NCBI RefSeq assembly: GCF_003952485.1
Contig: NZ_CP034447.1
Coordinates: 806,001 to 870,000, forward strand
From: Mesorhizobium sp. M1E.F.Ca.ET.045.02.1.1
Lineage (GTDB): Bacteria > Pseudomonadota > Alphaproteobacteria > Rhizobiales > Rhizobiaceae
DNA: 64,000 nucleotides
Direction of reading: 5' to 3'
In this document: positions 8,732 to 16,800 of the stretch, piece after piece
Layout of the letters: each line of letters opens with the position of its first letter
Numbering within the stretch: position 1 is the stretch's first letter
Translations under genes and position numbers: made by a program
The notes under the pieces: model-generated
Database searches by the model: none
What the model was told of the DNA's origin: nothing
Seen by the model: only the letters and a program-made list of their open reading frames with translations

Positions 8732-10282
8732 ATGAACGCGCATGGCGAACAGACCCGGTCTCTCTGGATGAAGGTGGAGGTCGATCCCGCCGCTCCAAGT
8801 TTCTCAGGGACGCAGCGTTGCGACACGGTAATCATAGGATCCGGAATTGCAGGACTGTCCGTGGCCTACGAACTGAGCGCCCTGGGCGAGACTGTTGTCC
8901 TGATTGATCGCGGCCCCATTGCCGCCGGCATGACGTCGCGAACGACAGCGCATCTCGCGCCGATTTGCGACGACGGGCTGGGTGCACTGATCAATATTCG
9001 CGGTGAGGAGATGGCTCGACTGTTCCAGCAGAGCCAGGAAGCGGCGGTCGCCCGTCTTGAGGAGATCGCCGGCGAGCTGGGCATCGATTGTAACTTCCGC
9101 CGGCTGGATGCCTTCCTGTTTCCGGCGATGGGTATTCGGCCGAAAACCGCCCTCAATCAGCGCCAGGAGGAGTTCGATGCCGCGCGAAAGATAGGTGCAG
9201 CTGCTAAACTCGTGACCGGTGTGCCGCTCAAAGGCTTCGAAGAGGCGCCCGTTCTTCGTTATCCGAACCAGGCAACCTTCCACCCGCTGCGGTATCTTCG
9301 AGGACTTGCCGCGGCTATACGCGAGAGGGGCGGTCTTATCTTTGCCAACAGCACCGTGGTGGCGCTTGAGGAACTGGCGGAAGGCGGGGTGCGCGTCTCC
9401 ACTGAGAACGGCGGATCGATCGCGGCATCACACGCCGTCGTTGCCACCAATTCGCCGATCAACAATCGTTTTCGCCTGCACACTAAGATGTCGCCATACC
9501 GAACGTATGCGATGGCCTTCACTCTGCCTCATGGCGATCTTCCAGATGCGCTCTTCTGGGACACTGGCGATCCCTATCACTACGTCCGGATAAACCCAGG
9601 CCCCGGCTCGGTGGACTATCTCATTGTAGGTGGCGCCGACCACAAATCGGGCGAAGCTGACGACGGCGACATCCGGTTCGAAGCGATCGAGGCATGGATA
9701 CGCTCGCTGGTGCCAACTTTGGGCAAAGAGGTAACGCGATGGTCTGGACAAGTTCTCGACACGATCGATTATTGCGCCTTCATCGGTCTCAACCCCGGCA
9801 GCACATCGGTCTATGTCGTCACTGGCGACTCCGGACAAGGCATCACGCATGGCGCGCTTGCCGGACTTCTTTTGAAGGATCTGATCCTCGGCGAATCCAA
9901 TCCCTGGAGCGAAGTTTACGAACCTTCACGCAAAACGCCTTCCGGCCTCGTCAATTATGTTCGAGAAAACGCCTCGGCGGTGACAAATCTCGCCGGGTAC
10001 CTGCTGCCTGGCGAATTGAAGTCGCTCGATGAGCTCTCTCATGGTCAAGGTGGAATTTTGCGGGATGGAATGCGCAAGATCGCCGCTTGTCGCGACATGG
10101 CCGGTAACGTTCACCTACATGCCGCCGGGTGCACGCACGCGGGGTGCGAAGTCGCCTGGAACTCGACAGAGCAGTGCTGGGACTGCTCCTGCCATGGATC
10201 ACATTTCGGCCCGGATGGGGCTGTTCTGAACGGCCCCGCTGTGCTTCCGCTGCAGCGGATCGACTCTCCGATGCGGGAGTAG
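8732..10282 (+). CDS. FAD-dependent oxidoreductase with C-terminal Rieske domain
   Basis: A DadA/glycine-oxidase-like FAD domain (Rossmann GSGIAGLSVAYEL at about residue 36, IDRGPIAAGMTSRTTAHL) covers about 400 residues. It is followed by a compact Rieske [2Fe-2S] domain with ligand pairs C-T-H (CTHAGC, about 467) and C-S-C-H (about 484). This fused architecture is known as a family of FAD-dependent oxidoreductases with a Rieske C-terminus; the substrate is unknown. ATG 8732 is 25 nt after the stop of the upstream DUF892 gene, so both are likely read from the EcfG promoter at 8137. The protein has no signal peptide, so a cytoplasmic redox role under stress is the simplest inference. Confidence 0.9.
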   Translation: MNAHGEQTRSLWMKVEVDPAAPSFSGTQRCDTVIIGSGIAGLSVAYELSALGETVVLIDRGPIAAGMTSRTTAHLAPICDDGLGALINIRGEEMARLFQQSQEAAVARLEEIAGELGIDCNFRRLDAFLFPAMGIRPKTALNQRQEEFDAARKIGAAAKLVTGVPLKGFEEAPVLRYPNQATFHPLRYLRGLAAAIRERGGLIFANSTVVALEELAEGGVRVSTENGGSIAASHAVVATNSPINNRFRLHTKMSPYRTYAMAFTLPHGDLPDALFWDTGDPYHYVRINPGPGSVDYLIVGGADHKSGEADDGDIRFEAIEAWIRSLVPTLGKEVTRWSGQVLDTIDYCAFIGLNPGSTSVYVVTGDSGQGITHGALAGLLLKDLILGESNPWSEVYEPSRKTPSGLVNYVRENASAVTNLAGYLLPGELKSLDELSHGQGGILRDGMRKIAACRDMAGNVHLHAAGCTHAGCEVAWNSTEQCWDCSCHGSHFGPDGAVLNGPAVLPLQRIDSPMRE

Positions 10283-10585
10283 TCTGGATTTCGATCTGTG
10301 ACAGCGCGCTCTAATAGGCGGTTCGCCAACCCCGCGCCTGTCCTTCCTGACGACGCTGGCTGATCGAGGATACTAAATCGACAGCGGTTGAAGGCAGCTG
10401 AAAAATTTGGTTCCTGGAATATTTCCGACAAATAGATCTCGAGCTGGGCGGGGCCCGAAGGCTTGGTCGATCTCTCAATTAAATGCCCACCCCGGCGGGG
10501 TGACCGGGGCGGGCTGGACCGGGCTCACCCAATCCGCAGCGCGCCTTTCGCGGGGGGTGGAGAGACTGCGCGCCGTGCTTCAACA

Positions 10586-10610
10586 GGAACATCAGCAGCG
10601 TCTAAATGTT
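10586..10610 (+). promoter_or_regulatory. EcfG-like promoter, near-consensus
   Basis: GGAAC-N16-TGTT, one base off the CGTT box, 39 nt before an exact EcfG site (10625). With the following CC it forms an imperfect palindrome (GGAAC...TGTTCC), so it reads almost the same on the other strand. Apart from the two promoter sites, I see no gene in 10283-10680. Confidence 0.35.
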
Positions 10611-10624
10611 CCCTCGCTATGTCA

Positions 10625-10649
10625 GGAACTCCGGGCCGGTGCCGCCGTT
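10625..10649 (+). promoter_or_regulatory. EcfG (general stress sigma) promoter of csbD
   Basis: GGAAC (10625-10629), 16-nt spacer, CGTT (10646-10649). It is 31 nt before the csbD start at 10681, with an AGGAGG ribosome-binding site in between. Confidence 0.78.
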
Positions 10650-10680
10650 AGTCCCTATGCAGTCAAAGGAGGTCCGTACC

Positions 10681-10884
10681 ATGGATTGGAACCGCGTCGA
10701 AGGAAACTGGAAGCAGGTCAAGGGCAAGGTCAAGGAACAGTGGGGCAAGCTCACCGACGACGACCTCGACCGCATCGCCGGCAAGCGCGACCAGCTCGAA
10801 GGCAAGATTCAGGAACGCTACGGCATCGAGAAGGACCGCGTCCGCCGCGATATCGATGACTGGTACGCCCGCCAAGGTTGGTAG
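10681..10884 (+). CDS. CsbD family general stress protein
   Basis: A 67-residue highly charged protein beginning MDWNRVEGNWKQVKGKVKEQ, the classic CsbD signature (W-x-x-x-x-G-x-W-K-Q-x-K-G-K-V-K-x-x-W-G), with the GKRDQLEGKIQERYG block and a C-terminal WYARQGW. CsbD-like proteins accumulate under general stress in many bacteria; the molecular role is not known. The start at 10681 has an excellent AGGAGG site; in-frame extension to 10606 would run through the promoter and is rejected. An exact EcfG promoter sits directly upstream, tying it to the general stress response. Confidence 0.92.
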   Translation: MDWNRVEGNWKQVKGKVKEQWGKLTDDDLDRIAGKRDQLEGKIQERYGIEKDRVRRDIDDWYARQGW

Positions 10885-11143
10885 CGCTTCACGCACTATT
10901 CGCAGTCGTTCCGGGTGATGCCGTTCTGCGGGCAAAGTAAGCCGCCTCGGAGGTCGCGTCGCAGGTAGGCCGCTTTTATGGCGGACAGGGCAAGAACATG
11001 CCTGCAGGGACCCTCGCCATGCATGGGAAATGCACCTCGCACGCGCTCAAATACCCATCGACGGCTATCGATCTCTGCCGCCAGGCGGGCGGCATACTGA
11101 CCTGGCAAATCGGAACACGTCGGCTGCCGAGTGGTTTACTCTC

Positions 11144-11405
11144 ATGCCGTCGACCCTGACACGCAAAATAGAGTACGATCCGGACAGTCGGATACTCTCG
11201 GTGTGGTTCGTGCCAGGGACTCTACGAGTTTGAGGACGTCCCGCCAGAGACCTTTGCCGCGTTGCGATCGGCCTTCGGCAAGGGCCGCTACTTCAACAGT
11301 CAGATCAGCAACCGTTCCGGTATCGCCGAAGCGATTCCTAATGATGGCGACCGTCTATTTCTAACCGATAGTGCACGGGCCTGTCGTGCCACATCACTTG
11401 GCTGA
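11144..11405 (+). pseudogene. KTSC domain protein, frameshifted
   Basis: ATG 11144 gives MPSTLTRKIEYDPDSRILSV, the start of a KTSC domain, then a premature stop at 11233. The next frame continues the domain precisely: LYEFEDVPPETFAALRSAFG, then KGRYFNSQI. Removing one G from the GGG at 11216-11218 joins the two halves. KTSC domains are about 60-70 residues, often beside lysyl-tRNA synthetase domains or alone, and of unknown function. The shifted frame runs on to TGA 11403-11405, past the usual KTSC end, so the C-terminal tail may also have decayed. A weak GGAAC-N16-GGTT lies only 8 nt before the ATG. Confidence 0.65.
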
Positions 11406-11525
11406 GATCCTGCATATCGACCGGCTGCCCACAGATCGGACTCAGGTAAAAATAATCGGCTTCGTTCTCAAGCGGGCCGCCATTGCGCCTGCCGGTGATC
11501 ATTGGGCCTTGATCAGAAAGCTTTG

Positions 11526-11717
11526 TCACCGTGCGCCTAGCGCCTTGGCTTCCCGCTCCAGCACCTCCCGGTCATTGCCGTGCTCTTTGATGAGTTTCCG
11601 GACTTCAGGAATTGTGAGCCCGAACTTGCTGGCGAGATACCCCACCTCGTATTCCTCGTCACCTGCGACGCGGTCGCGGTCACGAAAATCTCGCTTGGTT
11701 TTGTCGTCGTCCGTCAT
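11526..11717 (-). CDS. DUF3606 family small protein
   Basis: A 63-residue protein, MTDDDKTKRDFRDRDRVAG followed by EEYEVGYLASKFGLTIPEVR and KLIKEHGNDREVLEREAK, the DUF3606 pattern: a charged N-terminus, then a short helical region resembling a UBA/HTH fold. GGAGGAG precedes the ATG. DUF3606 proteins are widespread in rhizobia, of unknown function and often stress-induced. The EcfG site at 11736-11760 is palindromic enough to read as GGAAC-N16-TGTT on this strand, so gene and ligase may share a bidirectional promoter. Similar short proteins occur at 25359, 26946 and 28221. Confidence 0.85.
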   Translation of the reverse strand: MTDDDKTKRDFRDRDRVAGDEEYEVGYLASKFGLTIPEVRKLIKEHGNDREVLEREAKALGAR

Positions 11718-11735
11718 GGTTGCTCCTCCTGGTTA

Positions 11736-11760
11736 GAAGGAACAGCGAACGAGACAGAAC
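11736..11760 (+). promoter_or_regulatory. EcfG promoter, possibly bidirectional (DNA ligase / DUF3606)
   Basis: GGAAC (11736-11740), 16 nt, CGTT (11757-11760) on the plus strand, reading toward the ligase. The CGTT is followed by CC, so the minus strand reads GGAAC-N16-TGTT toward the DUF3606 gene, starting from the same 27 bp. Confidence 0.7.
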
Positions 11761-11843
11761 GTTCCGTTCGCTTTTTACGAATAGCTAATGGAACGCTTAT
11801 GGATCTGCGATATTGAATCAAATTCGAGTTGCGTGGGGTTCCG

Positions 11844-12722
11844 ATGTGTAAGCCTGCCGGCGGCGCCCGGCTGTCCTTCATTCGTCCGATGGAGCCCGAG
11901 CTGGTTGAACAGCCGCCCAGGGGCGACGAATGGAGCCACGAGGTTAAATTCGACGGCTATCGCACCCAAATGGTCAAGGATGCCAGCGGCATCCGGCTCT
12001 ACACCAAGACCGGCATAGACTGGACGTTGAAATATCGGCCGCTTGCTGAGGAGGCCAGTGCACTCGATGCGGAAAGCTTCATCATCGAGGGTGAAGTGAT
12101 CGTCACCAATGAGGCCGGACTGTCCGCCTTCCACGCGCTGCGGTCGGCCATCACCAGACGACCGCAAGACCTCTATCTAGTCGCGTTCGATCTTCTCCAC
12201 CTCAACGGCCACGATCTGCGCGATATGGCGCTGCAGGATCGGCGCGAAGTCCTCCAAGCCCTGATCCCTGCCGCCGGCCATGTTCAATTCAGCGAGGCCC
12301 TGCCGGGCGCCGGCGATGCCGTCTACCACCTGGCTTGCGAAGCGGGCCTGGAAGGCATCGTCTCGAAACGGCTGGACAGCGTCTACCGCAGCGGTTCGAC
12401 GATGAACTGGCGGAAGATCAAGTGCTACGTCGAGAAGGAGATGGATATCATCGGCGTGAAGCGCGAGACGGGGAAGCCGGCGATGGTGCTTGTGGCCGAC
12501 AACGGCCGCTATATGGGCGGCGCGTTCGTCACGTTCAAAGCGGACAAACGGCAGGCCCTATGGGACCGCGTGAAGGTCAAGACCGGCGCGCCGCCGCCGA
12601 AGGGCTTGACTAAGGAAAAGGCCGAATGGCTCAAGCCCGGCCTAGTCGGTCGGGTGAAGTTCTTGAAGGGCGAGGAGAAGCTTCGCCACGCCTCGCTCAA
12701 GGATTTCCGGGAGCAAACCTGA
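11844..12722 (+). CDS. ATP-dependent DNA ligase (LigD-type ligase domain only)
   Basis: Joins DNA breaks through an enzyme-AMP intermediate. Nucleotidyl-transfer motif I is EVKFDGYR (AMP-accepting Lys about 35), followed by IIEGEVIV (motif III region), DLLHLNGHDL, EGIVSKR (motif IV) and WRKIKC (motif V). The C-terminal part with GRVKFLKGEEKLRHASLKDF is the OB-fold with its R-H-x-S motif. At 292 residues it corresponds to the ligase domain of LigD without the polymerase and phosphoesterase domains. Ku is encoded 550 bp downstream, so this is an NHEJ-type ligase. TTG 11829 is an alternative start 5 codons upstream. An exact EcfG promoter lies about 85 nt before the start. Confidence 0.92.
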   Translation: MCKPAGGARLSFIRPMEPELVEQPPRGDEWSHEVKFDGYRTQMVKDASGIRLYTKTGIDWTLKYRPLAEEASALDAESFIIEGEVIVTNEAGLSAFHALRSAITRRPQDLYLVAFDLLHLNGHDLRDMALQDRREVLQALIPAAGHVQFSEALPGAGDAVYHLACEAGLEGIVSKRLDSVYRSGSTMNWRKIKCYVEKEMDIIGVKRETGKPAMVLVADNGRYMGGAFVTFKADKRQALWDRVKVKTGAPPPKGLTKEKAEWLKPGLVGRVKFLKGEEKLRHASLKDFREQT

Positions 12723-12872
12723 TGGTCCCGGCACTCCGATTAGGCCCATGTCAATTGCACCTCGAATTGACTCGTAGCAGTCACATTTGAGTCGATGATA
12801 CGCGGGTCGTCCGTACCGGGTAGAGGCACGCGGGCGCTTGGGAGCGGCTATCATGCTTTTGGGAAGACAAGC

Positions 12873-13058
12873 ATGCCGGCATATTGTGTGGCGGACTCCG
12901 CCCAGCTCGCAATCCTTGCAAAAGCTGTCACCGACTACTGCGCGAAGCATAAGCTCGCGTGCATGGTTGACCGCGAACGAATAGCGGTGAAGGTAATGGA
13001 CCTTTTCCAACAGGGCATAGTCGACCCAGATCAGCTTTCCCTAGAGCTTGAAAGGTAG
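12873..13058 (+). CDS. Small hypothetical protein
   Basis: A 61-residue product beginning MPAYCVADSAQLAILAKAVT, largely helical by appearance, ending in an acidic QLSLELER tail. It resembles short rhizobial proteins of unknown function that have an LxxLxxAvxxYC segment and a VMDLFQQGI segment. GGGAAGA upstream of ATG 12873 is a plausible ribosome-binding site; the in-frame extension to 12795 has none. It lies between the ligase and Ku genes on the same strand, so an NHEJ or stress link is possible but only by position. Confidence 0.55.
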   Translation: MPAYCVADSAQLAILAKAVTDYCAKHKLACMVDRERIAVKVMDLFQQGIVDPDQLSLELER

Positions 13059-13082
13059 GCTAGCAAACCTGGCCTCGCTGGG

Positions 13083-13133
13083 TAGCCCGGTCCTGCGAAT
13101 CCTGTGTCATCCAAAGATAAGCAGGCCGGGCTA
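13083..13133. repeat. Inverted repeat upstream of ku
   Basis: Arms TAGCCCGGTCCTGC (13083-13096) and GCAGGCCGGGCTA (13121-13133) are complementary apart from one bulged base and could form a strong hairpin around a 24-nt loop. There is no T-tract. It may be a relative of the palindromic element at 14177 and 28425, sharing a GCAGGCCGGG-like arm. Confidence 0.4.
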
Positions 13134-13213
13134 TTCAGCCTACGCAACCGACGACGCCTTGTCCTGCCGACTCCACGCCTGCTGAAGGACTTTTGGAAGA
13201 AAACTCGACGGCT

Positions 13214-13238
13214 GGAACCACGCTCGGCGCCAGGTGTT
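13214..13238 (+). promoter_or_regulatory. Near-consensus EcfG promoter of ku
   Basis: GGAAC (13214-13218), 16 nt, TGTT (13235-13238), one base off consensus, 32 nt before the ku start. Position and spacing fit a general-stress promoter. Confidence 0.45.
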
Positions 13239-13269
13239 CCTGTTGATCGGATGATCACGGGATTGGAAC

Positions 13270-14094
13270 ATGGCGGCCCCACGCGCGGTTTGGAAAGGTT
13301 TTCTGAAGGTCGGTTCGGTTTCTTGCGGCGTTAAGCTCGTAGGGGCGACCAGCGAGGCCGGAAAGGTCCATTTCAAGATCCTCAACCGGGAGGACGGTCT
13401 GCCGGTCAGGAGCGCCTACGTCGATGAAGAGACCGGCGATGTTGTCCCGTCGGAAGACCAGATCAAAGGCTACGAGGCCGAAAAGGGCGACTTCATCGAG
13501 ATCGAGCCCGACGAGATCAAGAAGTTGAAGTTGACCTCGCAACACACGCTTGAGGTGAGCGAGTTCGTCGCCCTTGACGACATCGACACTCGCTATCTCG
13601 AAAAACCCTATTATGTCATTCCGGCCGACGGAGCTGCGGTCGAGGCCTTCACAGTGCTCCGTGAGGCAATGAAGAGGAAGCGCGTCGCGGCCCGGTCTTG
13701 CGTCGTCCTCTACCAACGCGGTCGAGAAGTGGTCATCCAGCCCTTCGGAAAGGGAATGCTTCTGACCGAGCTGCGTACCCCCAACGAGATGGTTTCCGAG
13801 AGCAGCGTTTTCGACGATCTGAAAAGCCCGAAATACGATGAGGATTTGCTCGAAATTGCCAGCCTTCTGATAGACAAGAAAGTGACCAAGTTCGATCCGT
13901 CGAAATTTGAGGACACCTATGAAGACGCGCTGATTGCTATGATCGATGCCAAGCGCAAGGGCAAGAAGGCGCCAAAACCCGTGCCACAGCCAAAAGAGAA
14001 CGTCGTCGATCTCGCTTCAGTGCTTCGCCAGAGCCTGGAGAAAGAAGGCATCAAGCGACAGCACAAAGCAAAGGCCGGCCGCAAGTCGGCGTGA
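13270..14094 (+). CDS. ku: Ku DNA end-binding protein
   Basis: Bacterial Ku homodimer subunit that encircles double-strand DNA ends and recruits the NHEJ ligase. The 274-residue sequence starts MAAPRAVWKGFLKVGSVSCG (the usual R-x-x-W-K-G-x-L opening), with the NREDGLPVR, EKGDFIEIEPDEI, IDTRYLEKPYYV and PNEMV blocks along the Ku core, and a basic Lys-rich C-terminus (RQHKAKAGRKSA) that in other Ku proteins contributes DNA threading and ligase contacts. Length is typical (250-300). A near-consensus EcfG promoter lies 32 nt upstream, separate from that of the ligase, so the two NHEJ genes may be co-regulated rather than co-transcribed. Confidence 0.95.
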   Translation: MAAPRAVWKGFLKVGSVSCGVKLVGATSEAGKVHFKILNREDGLPVRSAYVDEETGDVVPSEDQIKGYEAEKGDFIEIEPDEIKKLKLTSQHTLEVSEFVALDDIDTRYLEKPYYVIPADGAAVEAFTVLREAMKRKRVAARSCVVLYQRGREVVIQPFGKGMLLTELRTPNEMVSESSVFDDLKSPKYDEDLLEIASLLIDKKVTKFDPSKFEDTYEDALIAMIDAKRKGKKAPKPVPQPKENVVDLASVLRQSLEKEGIKRQHKAKAGRKSA

Positions 14095-14176
14095 CTGTCC
14101 TCCGGCGGCGGGGCTTTTTATTAGCTAAGCCTAACGTTGTTAATGCCGGGCGCTTCAAGGTAGCGCATAATATGCA

Positions 14177-14253
14177 TCTGCCCCGGGTCCGAGACCGGGG
14201 TAAGGCCTGGCCTGTACGCCCAAGTCGCCCCTCGACTTCCCCGACAGGCCGGG
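14177..14253 (-). repeat. Structured palindromic repeat, copy A
   Basis: Read on the minus strand this matches 28425-28493 block by block: CCCGGCCTGTCGGG, a short hairpin of different sequence, ACAGG-CC-(A/G)-GGCCTTACCCCGG, a second loop and GGGGCAGA. The outer arms CCCGGCCTGT/ACAGGCC can pair, the middle is AAGTCG-loop-CGACTT, and the last part folds as CCCCGG...CCGGGG. It lies in the gap 14095-14362, which holds no gene I can support. Confidence 0.6.
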
Positions 14254-14362
14254 TATCCGGTTCGCTTCCGATGCGTATGCAAGGCAACCTTGGCAAAGTG
14301 CCGAATTAGGAATATCATCCTTTTTGGTGCGGCGACCCATCTCACGAGGATCGCCCTAGACG

Positions 14363-14638
14363 ATGAAATTCCCCTTCACAGAAGACACGCTCGGCAAGAA
14401 GCTCGAAGCCGGCACGGGCATGTCGGTCGACTGCCTCACTTGCCGGCGTCATGCGATCCTTGACGTTGCAGAATTGGTGCGCCGGCTCGGGCCGGACCAG
14501 TCGTGCATGCACTATGACCTGCTCAAGGTGCTCTATTGCCATGAATGCCGCGACGCCGGCCGCGATGACCGCAACCTGCATTTCACCAACCATGCGGTGA
14601 CGCCGGGCAAGCGCAAAGGCTGGACGCTTTGTCCTTGA
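14363..14638 (+). CDS. Hypothetical protein with zinc-ribbon-like cysteines
   Basis: A 91-residue protein (MKFPFTEDTLGKKLEAGTGM) with a CLTCRRH pair near residue 24, a single Cys near 48, CHEC near 59 and a Cys next to the C-terminus. The two CxxC pairs suggest bound zinc, although the spacing fits no zinc-ribbon family that I can name. The length and codon use look like a real gene, and similar small rhizobial proteins are familiar, but no function is known. It stands alone between Ku and a gene-poor stretch; no EcfG promoter is visible. Confidence 0.65.
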   Translation: MKFPFTEDTLGKKLEAGTGMSVDCLTCRRHAILDVAELVRRLGPDQSCMHYDLLKVLYCHECRDAGRDDRNLHFTNHAVTPGKRKGWTLCP

Positions 14639-14906
14639 AGCGGGAGCGGCCCGGCAAGCCAGCTCAGGAAGACCCACCGGGCCGACCGGTGGCTGGAACT
14701 CAAAACAAACCGCACACCGGCTGGCCGGGTTATATCAGCTCTCGGGAGAGCATTCCGTCATGCGAACGAAGGGTCCTGACGTTACGGATTCAAGGCCAAG
14801 TGCTAGCGGTCCGGCAAGGCTGGTGGGCTAGGCCAGCACACGCCAGACCTGACTAGGTAGGGCTCGGGGGGCGAGACACGGCACAGACTAACGAAGCACC
14901 AACGAC

Positions 14907-15113
14907 CTAATTCCCGCGCTGGGGCCTGGCTCTTGGTGGCAAGCTTTCACACGGATTTGCAGCCAATCGAGCGATTCGCCGATCTCTTAGCCACAGAGAT
15001 TTCTTGCTTTCCAGTGTCTCATGGCGATCGTCATCAGCGGCCGATCGCCCTTGCATTGAGGCGACCGCATAGTCGGCTCTGTTCGTTCGATAGTCTTTTT
15101 CTTGGACAGACAT
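14907..15113 (-). CDS. Small hydrophilic hypothetical protein
   Basis: A 68-residue product starting MSVQEKDYRTNRADYAVASM, charged throughout, ending in a Pro/Arg-rich tail. Support comes mainly from a strong ribosome-binding site (GGGAGG about 7 nt before the ATG) and from its coherent polar composition. I do not recognise a family. It is the only plausible gene in the interval 14639-15425; the remainder of that stretch shows nothing I can name. Confidence 0.4.
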   Translation of the reverse strand: MSVQEKDYRTNRADYAVASMQGRSAADDDRHETLESKKSLWLRDRRIARLAANPCESLPPRARPQRGN

Positions 15114-15425
15114 CGTTTTCCTCCCGGTTCGCGGGCATCTCCCTCCTTTAGCCTGGACGGAGTCACTAGCTGCCGATGCATCGCCGGAGTCTACAAATTG
15201 CGGATTGCATTAAGCACCCATCTCCCGATTCGGAGCGGCGCCTGCTTGAAGCAGAGCCTTAGCCAGCATCGCTGTTGGCGAGCCACCACGAAAAAGCGCT
15301 GATTTCGACATGGCTTGCAGGATCGCTTGGCCGGGCAAGGCAGTGCGCTCAAGCGCTCCGACGGGCCACCTGAGCGCCCCGCTGGGACTTCGGTCTATTC
15401 CGACTGGGACCGTGTGCCCAGACGC

Positions 15426-15450
15426 GGAACGTAAGGCAATCGCCGCCGTT
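15426..15450 (+). promoter_or_regulatory. EcfG (general stress sigma) promoter of the PRC-barrel gene
   Basis: GGAAC (15426-15430), 16 nt, CGTT (15447-15450); 67 nt before the PRC-barrel start at 15518. Confidence 0.75.
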
Positions 15451-15517
15451 GGTCGAAAGTGACGCCGGCAAACAAAACGGCGTTCCATCAACCAGGCAAC
15501 TCATAAGGAAATCTACG

Positions 15518-16360
15518 ATGATCCGGAAAATATTGGTGACCGGAGCGACCGCTGCGCTGCTGTCGACTGCGCTCTGCACCGCCCAAGCTTACGCAGAGGA
15601 CAAGACCAAGCCCACTTCCCAAGCCGCGGTCGTCGCGCCCGTGACCGATGGAAGCCTCGTGTCCAAGATTATGGGCGCAGCTGTCTATGACAGCACGGCC
15701 GATGACGCGACGAAGATCGGGGACGTCAACGACATTGTCCTCGACAAGGACGGCAAAGCCAAATTGATCGTCATCGGGGTCGGGGGATTCCTCGGTGTCG
15801 GCGAGAAAAATGTCGCCTATGATTTCAGCAAGATCGAATGGGTCAACAAGAAAGGCGAGCGCTGGCTCGTCGCCAAAACCACGAAGGAAGAGCTTCAGGC
15901 TCAGCCTAACTTCGACACCAAGGCCTATGATACCGCCAACACCCAACCCGCCACCAATACAGCCAATCAAACGGCTCCTGCCAAGACCGACCAGACCGCG
16001 ACGGCCTCTATCGACAAATCGACGCTAACCACGATGCCGTCCGACAAGATCAGCGCGGCAAATCTGATCGGCACCAATGTCTATGGCGCGGACGATGCGA
16101 AAGTCGGCGAAATCGGCGACGTCATCCTGACCGGCGACAAGAAGGTCGATGCCATCATCGTGGACGTCGGCGGCTTTCTCGGCATTGGCGAAAAGAAGGT
16201 CGCCGTCAGCATGGAGAACCTCAAGTTCATGAACGACAAAAACGGCAACCGCTATCTCTACACGAATTTCACCAAGGACCAGTTGGAGGCACAAACGGCC
16301 TACGACAAGGGCACCTACGCTCAGAACCGCGACAAGCAGCGCATCATTGTCAAGCAGTGA
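15518..16360 (+). CDS. Secreted protein with two PRC-barrel domains
   Basis: A 280-residue exported protein: a signal peptide (MIRKILVTGATAALLSTALC, cleavage near AYAED) and two tandem PRC-barrel domains. The first has GAAVYDSTADDATKIGDVND and IGVGGFLGVGEKNVA, the second GTNVYGADDAKVGEIGDVIL and VDVGGFLGIGEKKVA; the near-identity shows an internal duplication. A Thr/Gln/Asn-rich linker (about 135-175) joins them. PRC-barrel proteins of this exported type are common rhizobial stress proteins of unknown role. ATG 15518 has AAGGA upstream and is preferred to the longer frame. An exact EcfG promoter precedes it. Confidence 0.88.
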   Translation: MIRKILVTGATAALLSTALCTAQAYAEDKTKPTSQAAVVAPVTDGSLVSKIMGAAVYDSTADDATKIGDVNDIVLDKDGKAKLIVIGVGGFLGVGEKNVAYDFSKIEWVNKKGERWLVAKTTKEELQAQPNFDTKAYDTANTQPATNTANQTAPAKTDQTATASIDKSTLTTMPSDKISAANLIGTNVYGADDAKVGEIGDVILTGDKKVDAIIVDVGGFLGIGEKKVAVSMENLKFMNDKNGNRYLYTNFTKDQLEAQTAYDKGTYAQNRDKQRIIVKQ

Positions 16361-16419
16361 GGTCGAAATGCGCCCGCGCCGGTGCGACGCGGGCGTTGCT
16401 CAACATAGGGAGAGCGACC

Positions 16420-16494
16420 ATGAACAATCTTATCTGGCTCGTAGGAGCAATAGTCATCATAATAGCCATACTGAGCTTCCTCGGCCTCCGGTGA
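16420..16494 (+). CDS. 24-residue single-helix membrane peptide
   Basis: ATG 16420 to TGA 16494 encodes 24 residues: MNNLIWLVGAI, then a pure hydrophobic run ending FLGLR. It is one membrane span with a basic last residue. GGGAG lies about 8 nt upstream. Peptides of this pattern recur in rhizobial genomes without a known function. It follows the PRC-barrel gene by 59 nt and could be read from the same EcfG promoter. Confidence 0.55.
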   Translation: MNNLIWLVGAIVIIIAILSFLGLR

Positions 16495-16800
16495 CCTCTC
16501 TGGAAGCCCGAAACAGGTGCGAGGTCCTTGGATTGACCGATGGCCGGTCGGGTCCGCGGCTCGCCAGCAGTGTGCGGCCGATCTCGCGCGGTGGATTGAC
16601 CTTGCCGGCCCTGTGGTTTCACGCCGACGGCAGCAACTTTACCGGCGCGTTGGTGAGGTCACGCGTGCCTTAGCACGGAAGCCTTCTTGAAGTCTGCTGG
16701 CTCCGCCATCCCGCTGTCCCTAATTCTAAGTTTCTGATCGCTGCCTGGTACTGAGCTGAGACTGGAACTGCGAACGTGTCCAAACTAGATCAGTTCGCCG

